Source: Plenodomus lindquistii | Lineage: Eukaryota; Ascomycota; Dothideomycetes; Pleosporales; Leptosphaeriaceae | Assembly (NCBI GenBank): GCA_025504975.1 | Contig: JANUWI010000009.1 | Location: 62,001 to 126,000, forward strand | Reading direction: 5' to 3' | DNA length: 64,000 bases | Shown here: positions 55,082-64,000 of the stretch, piece after piece | How the letters are laid out: every line of letters begins with the position of its first letter | Numbering within the stretch: position 1 is the stretch's first letter | Translations under genes and position numbers: made by a program | The notes under the pieces: model-generated | The model's database searches: none | What the model saw: only the letters and a program-made list of their open reading frames with translations | Told to the model about the DNA's origin: nothing

Positions 55082-56059
55082 AGCACATCATCTCCTGCAT
55101 CATCTTCTTTCCCTCCTTCGATTTGGGAACATACATTCATCATGTACATATACCCTTCTTTTACCTCGTTCCATATCTGGCCATCCGAGGGTCGTCGACA
55201 TAACAAAGGCCCGCACAACGGATCGGGCCGCAGACATAGATAGATTTGAACTATAGTTGACTTTTAAGCTTTTTTTTTGAGACTGGTGACAGTGACACGT
55301 GTGATGAAATGTTGATGACCTCGGAGATTGTATTTCAGATGTCAAATGTTGTGATATGACATTCGTGTTCCAAGGGATGTGAGACGAGCCAGCCCATGCC
55401 TCGTGCAACCCAGCCGTACCCCACCAACCAACCCGCCAAACGTCGGAACTTTGCCTCGCCAACACCTGACGTGCGATGACATAGCGCCCGCAGCGCCAAC
55501 CCCCGGTCCCGCCATGCAACCTCGACATATCCGGGCTCAACAACAGAAATAGCGTCTGGCAGCCGGTTCCTCCTCTGCCACCGCCTCAGAATCCGGAGTT
55601 CGGCTATCTCGAGGTTCCGCGCAGGGAGTGTGTCTGTGTGTTGCAGCTTTCGGGATTTTTCTACAGGATTCCGTGGGGTCATGACCTGATGCGCGACCCC
55701 GTTGCTCTTGCCGGATATACTTTTTGCACACGCGACGCACTACTACGCTTGGTGGGAAGGTGAAGGGAGTGCATGGTAAGACAACGGGTGAGCGGCGACA
55801 CGGGAGGAAGGTATGCGGCATGGCTGACTATTACTTAGCCTGCAGCTCTTGTGCGCATCCCCACTGTCAACATTCGAGAGCTCGAGAGTCTGCCTGAAGA
55901 CTACAAGGATTCCTCGATCGCTATATACCTCCGCTTGACCTTTGATCATTCATACACGTCGCTATAACATACCAACCAACAAGGACCAACGTCACCCCTC
56001 ACTATACAAGACACGACGCACCACGCTCTTTCCCCCGCTGAGGCGGCCCAACAGCCAAG
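55082..56059. other. Intergenic region
   Basis: About 980 bp between the GH76 stop and the acyltransferase start. A poly-T run lies at about 55269-55278. ORFs here (for example 55335-55682 on the minus strand) have no family resemblance. The right part should be the acyltransferase promoter. Confidence 0.5.
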
Positions 56060-58479
56060 ATGACGAAAAAGGTAGATGCCAAAGGCAAGAAGGTTGTCGT
56101 CATGAACAAATACGTCTACGATGCCTTTTTATGGACATTCTCGATACTGGTGGAGCTCTTCTTCCGCGAGGTGCATCCACGTAGTAGTTGGAAAGTGCCC
56201 AAGGAGGGGCCCGTCATCTTCGTGTGCGCTCCACATGCGAACCAGGTAGGACACACGCGCATCAAGTTGCTGCAGGGTCAGGTGGCTGACAGGATCTAGT
56301 TCGTCGACCCGCTCATGTTGATGCGTGTCGTCAAAAAGGAATCCGACCGCCGCATCCAATTCCTCATCGCTGAGAAATCCATGAAGCGCAAGTTCGTCGG
56401 CGCAATGGCAGGACTGACTGGTGTTGTGCCGGTAGGAAGAGCGATGGATATGACCAAGGCGGCGCAGGGCAAGATTTACCTGCCCGACCCCATCAATGAC
56501 CCTACCCTACTCCGCGGTGTTGATACCAATTTCGAAGACGAGCAGTTCCAGGTCGGAGGGTCGATTGTGCTGCCAAAGGTGGACAACAAGGCGGCAACGG
56601 CGGAGATACTGGAGATTCTTGGCCCAGAGGAGATTAGGCTTAAGCGTGCTTTCAAGGGAGGTGTTGCTATGCAGCAGCTGACTGGTCGCAACGACATGAC
56701 TGAGGATGGTGTCTTTGTTGACGGAGCTGCTGACAGGAAGGGCATCGAGGAGGGCTACGAAGGGAGCAACTTTGGTATCGCGCCGAAATTGGATCAAACA
56801 GAGGTTTATGACGCTGTGCACGCAGTACTACATAACGGTGGTAGTATCGGGATCTTTCCAGAAGGAGGAAGTCATGACCGTACAGATTTTCTACCTCTCA
56901 AAGGTAAGTCATCCACAAGTTTCGAACTGACATGAGAACTGACAATGAACAGCGGGTGTGGCAATCATGGCATTGGGTACGCTAGCCTCGAAGCCAGACT
57001 GCAAGGTCCAGGTAATCCCCGTCGGCATGAACTACTTCCACGCACACAAGTTTCGATCAAGGGCTGTCATTGAGTTTGGCACGCCGATTGAGGTACCCAT
57101 GAAGCTTGCCGAGCAGTTTGAGACCAAGGAGGGACGGAGAGCTGCTATTAGTGAGATGCTGGAAATTATCAGGCAGGGTCTTCTTTCGGTCACGGTCACT
57201 ACGCCAGATTACGATACACTGATGGTACGTTGAATTGAGATTTGCATGTAACAGGATACTAACCTACGAATAGGTCATTCAAGCCGTACGCCGTCTCTAC
57301 AACACCAAAGGCTCAAAGATACCATTACCTAGAATCGTGGAACTCAACAGACGCCTGGTACGAGGCTACGAACGGTACAAGGACGATCCTCGTATCGTCG
57401 AGCTCAAGAAAGAAGTCATTGCCTATAACGCCAAGCTCAAGGCCCTTGGACTACGGGATCACCAAGTCGACTACGCGAAAATGCATCCAATCGCTGCAGC
57501 AGGCCTGTTCTTCTACCGTCTCGCAAAACTTCTTTTCCTGGGCATTCTTGTGCTACCCGGCACCCTCCTCTTCAGTCTCGTCTTTATCGCCACAAAAATT
57601 TACTCTATCAAAAAGGCAAAGGAAGCTCTCGCCGCTTCAAACGTCAAAATACAAGCCCGCGATGTTATGGCAACCTGGAAGCTCCTCGTCGCCATGGCCG
57701 TAGCTCCCGCCGCATACGCCTGGTACGTCTGTCTAGGCCTCTTCTGGTACTCCCGCAGCAACTGCAGCGGCTACCTCCCCGCCGGCATCCCTAAACGTAT
57801 CCTTATCCCCGGCCAACTCATCGTCTACATCACCGTCACCTACGGCGCCCTGCGCTTCGGCGAAGTCGCAATGGACATTTTAAAATCGCTCGGCCCACTC
57901 TGGAAAATGATGAACCCCTTCTCGAGCAGCGAACTCGTCAAACTCCAACAACGCCGCAAAGAACTCGCCCGCCGCGTCAACGAAATCATTTCTGAACTCG
58001 GCCCAGAAATGTACGACGACTTTGACTCGAAACGTATCCTCCAAGACCCCTTTACCCACGACCATCCCACGACCAGCCCGCCCCCAGACCCCAAATCCAC
58101 AACCGACCTCTCAACAGACGGCCAGCGCGACCATGACCATCACATCGCGCGCCCCACATCCCCCGGCTCCGCCAACGATATCCCACGCAACGAATCCTTC
58201 CACGACCTCGCGAACCAGGATATCTTCAGCTCTCGTCCTCAAACTCCTAAGAAGAGTCGGAGTCGGAACGCGAGTTCGGCGAATCTGGGTGGCTTTACGC
58301 TCAAGCCGTTTAGTACGATTACGTCGGTTGAGAAGACGTTGGGGGAGGTGCAGAGACGGCTTACGGATGGGGTGGGGGAGAGGAGGAGGAAGAGGGGGAG
58401 TAGTGGGGGGGATCAGGCGTGGGGGGAGGATGGGGAGAGTGAGGATGATGAGGGGATGGAGATGGGGAGGAGGAGGTAG
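56060..58479 (+). CDS. Glycerol-3-phosphate/dihydroxyacetone-phosphate acyltransferase (Gpt2/Sct1 type)
   Basis: Four exons, 56060-56245, 56300-56903, 56953-57224 and 57274-58479, giving 755 residues. Acyltransferase motif I is completed across the first junction as PHANQFVDPLML. The later glycine-rich block is GSIGIFPEGGSHDRTDFLPL, and VQVIPVGMNYFHAHKFRSRA contains the motif-IV region. The N-terminal membrane helix and two helices in the second half (FLGILVLPGTLLFSLVFIAT; LLVAMAVAPAAYAWYVCLGL) place it in the ER membrane. It makes lysophosphatidic acid, the first step of glycerolipid synthesis. The C-terminal 150 residues are a low-complexity Ser/Arg/Gly/Glu tail, as in yeast Gpt2, where that tail is phosphorylated. 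Confidence 0.93.
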
Positions 58480-58973
58480 GTAGGTTGGATGTATATTTGC
58501 GGAAGGGGGGAGAGTTTTGATACCACTCTTTATTCTTTGTATGGCATTATAGTATTTTATACAGCCCTCTTCTTTTTTTTTTGAGAGGTCATTGGTGTTT
58601 GGAGGTGGGAGGGGATGTCAAGTGCTTAATTGAATGAATTCGATGAGAATACGATTTGCCTTGCTATGCTATGCTATGCTATGCTACGTTCGCTAGACTA
58701 TGCCATGCCCGGTGCAAGGAAGAAATAAAGATTTAAACCACTGATATATCGTTTGCCCTCCCACCACTTATCTCGAGTCCCGCTTTGCCTGGTATAAAAC
58801 CCCTTCTGAATCAAAAGACACAGTGTCCATACACTCTCCATGCCTTCCCTTCCCATTCCCGTTCCCGTTCCCGTTCCCTCCCAACCAAATCCGTACGACA
58901 CGACGCAGACCGTCCCGCCCCGGCCCGCCCAATCCCAGAAGCTCAAAACAACAAAATACCAAACCATAGGCAA
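58480..58973. other. Convergent intergenic region with short tandem repeats
   Basis: About 490 bp between the acyltransferase and CDC45 3' ends. It holds a GCTAT pentamer repeat of nearly five units (58663-58686) and, at about 58856-58878, three to four units of CCCGTT. Confidence 0.7.
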
Positions 58974-61619
58974 TTACCCAACCACAGCCTTCAAACTCAA
59001 CCTCTCCAAAAACCCACTCAAATCCTCCTTGCGCACCTCGATAACACACGCTTCAAAACTGTCCATGCGGACCCGTGCCCCCGTCTCACGAACAACTTCT
59101 TGGAACGCAGTGTTGAAGCGATTTCTGCTGCCCTTGTTGGCCTTGCCTGCTACACCACCACTCTCATCTTCATCATCAGAAGAGTCTGATGCCGAGGACT
59201 CTGATTCAGTTTCAGTTTCAGTCTCGGTATCCGATTCCACCTCGTCCTCTTCAAGCCCCGCGTTGCGATTCCTCTGGCGTCGGATTTCCCTCTTCTTCTC
59301 TTTTTCTGCTTCCTTCTTCCTCGTCTTCTCCTCCTTCGCTTTCATCTTCCTCTCGCGTTTTAATACCCTCTCCTTTGCACTCGCCGTTGCCCCGCCTCCC
59401 CCTCCTAGTCCAACAACTACGTACAAACCCCTCGCATCATCCAAGCCCGCCATAACCAATTCACTCCCTTTACTCCCTCCCGCACGTCCAGTCTTCGTGC
59501 CATTGAGTTCAACGACTGCTTCTGCGATCCACAGCGCGAGCTTAGTCAGTGCACCTGGGTGCGTGAAGAGTTGGACATCAGGACCTTCTTTTACGACGGC
59601 CATGCGGAAGGCGCGGAGGTGGCGAATCTGGCGCTTTTCGATTAATTGCGTGCCTGTGCGGAGAATGGCGCGGTGGAGATGTTGGGCTGTGGGTATATGT
59701 TGGGTTAGTAAGTCGATTGAACTCAGGGCGTCGTAGGCGGTCCAGAAGCGGGATGTGATTGCTTCTTGGGCGGCGTCTTGTTGGGCTTGTGTGGTTATTT
59801 CCGAGGAAGGGGTGTTGGATGGGGGCAGGTACGAGGGTTGGTTTTGGTGCGAGGAGAGGGGTTTCACGTCGCCGACTTCTAGGATGGCGCCGAGGATGAC
59901 GGAGGCGTCGATTGCAGAGAGACAGGCTTTCCAGCCCCAGCAGCGGACGAAGCCCCACCCGTCTTTGTGGTCGCCTGTACTACTAGAGGGCGGGACGAGT
60001 CCATCGAGACCGTATTGAGGGGCGAATTTTAGTAGGCGTTCACGTAGGCCGCGCTTGAGCTCCATGTCCATGTGTGTGTAGCGTTGTTTGCATTCTGTGA
60101 GGGAGACGCCCATTTTTGCGAGCAGCTTGGCGAGTCGCTTTTGTCCTGCGTCGCTCCAGATGTGCAGTTTGGCGGAGAGGTAGGGCGAGTGCAGCATGCT
60201 CTCGTATAACGACCAGTGCCGCAGAAGGAGGAACCGGGGCTCGGGGGAGAGGCGGATAGAAGTGTCAGTGGCGGAGCGCGCGCTCGTAGGAATGACGCCC
60301 CACGCTTCGCCCATGGTGGCTTCGCGGGAGACGCTCGTAGCATCTGTGATGGGGTTGAGGCGACGCACTTCGTCGCGCAGGACAGAGCGTATTTGCTCGC
60401 CGCGGTTGCCGTTCCACCCTGCTGAGCCGCCTTGTGTGGAGAGAGGGTTGAGGCCGATGCCGCTGCCTGTACGACCGTAGAGTTCTAGACTGCTGACGCC
60501 GACTATGGCGTTCCAGAGGAGGTCGTTGTCTTCGCGACCAAGTTCTGAGGCGAGGTTGTAGACGAGGGAGGAGACGGGGTCAGAGTAGGAGGCGCCGAGT
60601 TGGTAGTACTTGTCGAGGACGTTGGTGTATTTGTTCCGTGTTTGGATGAGTTGTCGCCGTAGACTTTTAACGCTCTCCTGTTTTGGTGCCGCTACTGAGG
60701 GCGATGCGGAGCGGCTGCGCGAGTCTGATCGTGAGAAGTCGGAGGAGCCACCGAGTTGGTTTGCTATCAGCAGTGTCCCTCGCGCAGGTCCTCGATGTGG
60801 TGATGAAGGTATTGAGCCACCCTGGAAGCTGTTAGCACTACTCGTCGTTGTGTCATTCATCTGACATACCGAATTACTCCTCCGCCGTTGCGCCGGTCGC
60901 TCGTCATCGGTCATGTCGCCTTCTGAATCTTCGTCCCCGCTCCACGACTTGCGCTTCTTCGGCTGCTGACCAGATGGCGGCTCGTCGTCTCCCTCCGAGT
61001 CGTCGTCCAGGTCGTCTTCCTCTCCCACCTCTGGCATTTCCTCGAGTCCACAGTAGGCCCCCCGTTCGGCCTGTAAATCGTCCTCAATGTCTCCGTCGTC
61101 AAAGACGATGATGCCGCCTCTTGACGACTGATACGACTGCAGCACTTTGCCCTTGTCTACACCAGCCTGTCTCCGCACCAACTCCCCCGTGGCGGGGTCC
61201 TCGCTAATGGGCGTACCAAAGACATTTGCCAGATTCCACGGCCGTCTCGCGTCCATGATCCAGACTTCAACATCGCCAGTCCCACCCCGTCCCTCCTCGA
61301 CCGCATCCATGCCCAGCATCTCCTCCATGTCAATCATCCCACCTACGCCCAGACAAACAACAACACCCCCACTTCCGCCTTCTGTCGTCCGCATTGGCCG
61401 CACCAGGTCTTCGGCGGCACGTGATAGGTCGGCATATCCGGCAATCGGTTGGATCTTGTGGGGGATGTAGTCGCGCTTGAGCAGGGCCGTCAGGATTCGG
61501 CATGCGCAAAGCGCGTCTGGTTCGAGGGCGACAAGGAGAAGGACAGGCGGTGCCGCGGCATGTGTGCGTTTGACGAGGTTCTGGTAGAGCAGCGCAATCG
61601 AGTTCCGGGGGAGGTACAT
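58974..61619 (-). CDS. CDC45: DNA replication initiation protein CDC45
   Basis: Two exons, 61619-60870 and 60821-58974, giving 865 residues. I chose the ATG at 61619 (MYLPRNSIALLYQNLVKR), which is where the family starts. The 48-bp intron 60869-60822 (GTATGT, TGCTAAC, CAG) is in frame without a stop and is easily missed. The N-terminal part has LLLVALEPDALCACRILTAL, related to the RecJ/DHH fold that CDC45 keeps without activity. An acidic insert (EVGEEDDLDDDSEGDDE) and a Ser-rich linker follow, then NKYTNVLDKYYQLGASYSDP and GLREYLLKF-like C-terminal blocks. A Lys/Glu coiled stretch (KRERKMKAKEEKTRKKEAEK) near the end is an insertion. CDC45 joins MCM2-7 and GINS in the replicative helicase in the nucleus. 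Confidence 0.95.
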   Translation of the reverse strand: MYLPRNSIALLYQNLVKRTHAAAPPVLLLVALEPDALCACRILTALLKRDYIPHKIQPIAGYADLSRAAEDLVRPMRTTEGGSGGVVVCLGVGGMIDMEEMLGMDAVEEGRGGTGDVEVWIMDARRPWNLANVFGTPISEDPATGELVRRQAGVDKGKVLQSYQSSRGGIIVFDDGDIEDDLQAERGAYCGLEEMPEVGEEDDLDDDSEGDDEPPSGQQPKKRKSWSGDEDSEGDMTDDERPAQRRRSNSVCQMNDTTTSSANSFQGGSIPSSPHRGPARGTLLIANQLGGSSDFSRSDSRSRSASPSVAAPKQESVKSLRRQLIQTRNKYTNVLDKYYQLGASYSDPVSSLVYNLASELGREDNDLLWNAIVGVSSLELYGRTGSGIGLNPLSTQGGSAGWNGNRGEQIRSVLRDEVRRLNPITDATSVSREATMGEAWGVIPTSARSATDTSIRLSPEPRFLLLRHWSLYESMLHSPYLSAKLHIWSDAGQKRLAKLLAKMGVSLTECKQRYTHMDMELKRGLRERLLKFAPQYGLDGLVPPSSSTGDHKDGWGFVRCWGWKACLSAIDASVILGAILEVGDVKPLSSHQNQPSYLPPSNTPSSEITTQAQQDAAQEAITSRFWTAYDALSSIDLLTQHIPTAQHLHRAILRTGTQLIEKRQIRHLRAFRMAVVKEGPDVQLFTHPGALTKLALWIAEAVVELNGTKTGRAGGSKGSELVMAGLDDARGLYVVVGLGGGGGATASAKERVLKRERKMKAKEEKTRKKEAEKEKKREIRRQRNRNAGLEEDEVESDTETETETESESSASDSSDDEDESGGVAGKANKGSRNRFNTAFQEVVRETGARVRMDSFEACVIEVRKEDLSGFLERLSLKAVVG

Positions 61620-62293
61620 GGCTGGTGAAGCGTGGTGGGTTGTATTATGCGTGCCGGTGGGTGGGAAGACGCGCTGCAAAAGACGCGTTTGGCGTCTAGA
61701 AGAGGGGTAGTAAGGAAGGTGCGAGGCTCATGGCGTGGTCTGCGTGTCTATGGGGGAATAATATGAGGCGTGAATTAAAATACAGAGTGGTTCAGAAGGC
61801 AATTGGCGTGCGTGCGTGGGCGGGTGCTTGCATGGCAGTGTTAATGGGCAGTATCGACAATGCATGGAGACGCGTCGCGCTAACCCCGCTTGCGGCAAGG
61901 CGTGATGGAACAGCACGCCTCTGACGCGATCATTCACCCTCGCCTTCGATTCCGATCTTACAAACCGCCCATGCATCACCGCCTCCTTTTCTCACATTCG
62001 AACACATTGCACGTCATCCTCTCCGGTCAAACAAAGAATGCATCTTTCGCATTTGATCGAGCTTGAATTCGAGCTAATAGCATGTCCTCTCCTATTCTGC
62101 CATCTGAGCTCAACCTCGAAAGCACGCAGAACTCACAAATAGAAAAGCAGCATTCGCCCGAGCAGCAGTCTCGTGCATCCTTCTCAAATGGCTCCATATC
62201 CGAACCACGCAAAAGCAAGTGACCTCATGGTGAAGCCTAATATCGAAATTTCAAAAACTTTTCCACCTTGCCCATCTCCTCCCCGGATGTGGT
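61620..62293. other. Intergenic region with one small ORF
   Basis: About 670 bp. A plus-strand ORF of 46 codons at 62082-62222 (MSSPILPSELNLESTQNSQI) is hydrophilic and starts just before the 3' end of the neighbouring minus-strand gene. It could be a first exon or chance. The CDC45 promoter lies at the left end. Confidence 0.35.
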
Positions 62294-63916
62294 CTACCAT
62301 GCAGGCTCTATTTTGATGTATGGTTCCTGCTTGATGTTGGACGCTTCCTGAATGCTATTTTCGCAGAGTTCGCCAGGTCCACTGCTAATTTCCATGTTGT
62401 CAGGCGCTGCCAATTCGTACGATAGACTGGGCATAGTCGGTTCATGCTGAGTTTGATCCACGGCTTTCAGTTGCACCAAAGCAGGCACGATGTCATGGCG
62501 TTGATCAAAATGCTTTCCGTGTGCATCTCCCCACTTAGTGAGACCAGGATTGACCACAAAGGCGACGAACCTAGCATCACTTCCTTCACCCTCCTGATCG
62601 GGTACGGCGTTCATCTCAGTCGCCTGGAATAAATCTCCTACGAAAGGATAGGTGATCTGGAGACGACTGCGCTGGTGTGTCATCTGGGACGCAAGTGCGA
62701 ATGCCTTGTCCACTATCGTTCGAACCGCCAAAAGGCTTGCCTGCGGAGCTACCAACTCCAAATGAGTCTCAATGATGCCGGCAACCCTTTCGCGGGGATC
62801 TTCCGCCAAGAGCTTCGTACGCTTGGGTTGTCGCTCACCATCAACTTCCGTCCTTGAATTATCGACCGCGGTCAGCCTTTCGAGATGTGTCGCTGTCGTG
62901 CAGCGCCATTGTTCGCTCAGCTTCGTCGGACTAGGCCAATCGTTGTCGTGTTCAATCCCGAAGATATCGACCCAGACTGATCCTAGACTCCTATAACGTG
63001 TCCCGTAGATGGCGAACGGATGCTGGAAGACAAGGCTGAGGAGCGCGGCCCACATCCACGCTTCAATAAATATCCTCTTCCGAGCTCCTCCTTCCCAGTG
63101 AACCGGAGACACATCGCTCAGGAACATGTGCGATCCCAATGCTTGAACAACATCGATTCCTTCTGAGACTTGGAGCATGCGGCTCAGAACTTTGATCATT
63201 GAGGCAATAGTCTGGAAGCTCCTCTCCAATTGAGTGTCAGAAACAATCTCGTAAGTCTCCACTCTTTCAAGAGCAGCTTTCTGCAGTTCTTGGATCTGCT
63301 CGCGCAGGAAATATTCCTGTCTTTGTTGCTCTTGAAGCTGATGGCGTAGTATTTTAGCAGCACGCTGCGCATCCATCACCTCCTTGCGGGGAGCCAATTC
63401 CTGGGAATTCGCCTGAAGAGTTTTTTTGCGCAGAGCACTGTTGTCGCAGCGCAGTGTGTGGTTGAGCTCGCGTTGTGTGCGAACCTCCTTCTCAAGTTTG
63501 ATGGTAAGCATGGCGTTTTCCAACAATGATCCCGCAACCTTCTCGAAGTGTTTGCCGGTATTCGGGTCAATGTGCAAACCCGTATGACGTGCATATGGAA
63601 CAAGGACTTTGTTCAGAATACCATGATACATGTGCTGATATGGCTTGGTTTCAGAAGCAAGAGCTTTATATTTCTTGACGTCCGCTTGTGCCTTACGATA
63701 ACTTCCTTCCATGCTCTTGTATCGATGTTCCTCTTTCTTGAGCGCATCGTTGCTATTGTCGAGGTGTTTCTGCAGCGTGCGGACCAGGCTTTCATGGCTC
63801 TCTTGGGTCTCAGTCACGTCAGCAAGGATTTACAAGTCGCATCTGACTTCGTGCAAACTTACCGATTCGGTGATGAGGCCTTGGGAGCGGGTGTTGCGGC
63901 GGTTCTGAGTTTGCAT
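62294..63916 (-). CDS. Unidentified coiled-coil protein
   Basis: Two exons, 63916-63863 and 63808-62294 (54-bp intron GTAAGT..GCTGACG..GAG), giving 522 residues. Exon 1 adds MQTQNRRNTRSQGLITES. Residues 20-240 are mostly coiled coil, including LRHQLQEQQRQEYFLREQIQ. Next comes a globular stretch with two hydrophobic segments, FIEAWMWAALLSLVFQHPFA and FAIYGTRYRSLGSVWVDIFG. The final part has FVAFVVNPGLTKWGDAHGKH and DIVPALVQLKAVD. I recognise no domain. The lack of a signal peptide suggests a cytosolic or nuclear protein. Proteins with this layout seem common and variable in filamentous ascomycetes, but I cannot name the family. Confidence 0.7.
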
Positions 63917-64000
63917 GGTGTTCTTCTGAGAGCTTCCGGTCACAAAGCGGATCTGATCTTCAACATAAGTCATTGTACTCAAGTCTGAAGATGGACTTAC

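Noticed and set aside
1..64000. CRISPR arrays, rRNA and tRNA genes
   Set aside because: No spaced direct repeats, rRNA blocks or tRNA cloverleaf patterns were seen by eye; a tRNA scan was not possible.

Overview
This window is nuclear DNA of a filamentous ascomycete (Pezizomycotina). The evidence is short spliceosomal introns of 48-89 bp with GT..AG ends and CTAAC/CTGAC-like branch sites, a highly reducing polyketide synthase (HR-PKS), a HET-domain gene, a chromodomain Ty3/gypsy retrotransposon and short TA-flanked inverted-repeat elements. Gene content would fit a Dothideomycete, possibly Pleosporales, but that placement is an inference. Exons were built by hand from splice signals and reading-frame continuity; every multi-exon model sums to a multiple of three.

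Positions 1-31090 look like a secondary-metabolite cluster. In order it holds the 3' end of an FAD-linked oxidoreductase, a UbiA-superfamily membrane enzyme, a second complete FAD-linked oxidoreductase, an EthD-domain protein on the minus strand, a small thioredoxin-like gene that may be a bystander, a cytochrome P450, a SAM methyltransferase on the minus strand, a second P450, and an 11-exon HR-PKS of about 2626 residues (KS-AT-DH-MT-ER-KR-ACP). UbiA enzyme + HR-PKS + P450s + methyltransferase + small alpha/beta-barrel protein resembles the enzyme set of fumagillin-type sesquiterpene-polyketide clusters. The product is unknown, and no acyltransferase, transporter or pathway regulator is visible here.

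This cluster is split by mobile DNA. An apparently intact, very young Ty3/gypsy chromovirus (7587-15094) has 417-bp LTRs identical by eye, a CTCTG target duplication, a Tf1-like self-priming signal, a -1 frameshift signal between gag and pol, and a spliced antisense gene between pol and the 3' LTR. At least five short TA-flanked foldback elements surround the second P450 and reach the upstream region of the PKS.

From 31300 to the end the window is mostly conserved cellular genes: a DUF1349 protein, a COG7-like Golgi tether subunit, a PARP-E2 fusion protein, an OPT transporter, the GPI transamidase catalytic subunit GPI8, a HET-domain protein, a broken gene with two in-frame stops, an Fps1-like aquaglyceroporin, a CCDC124 homologue, a GPI-anchored GH76 protein of the DFG5/DCW1 type, a glycerol-3-phosphate acyltransferase, CDC45, and an unidentified coiled-coil protein at the right edge. 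I saw no rRNA, tRNA or CRISPR array.
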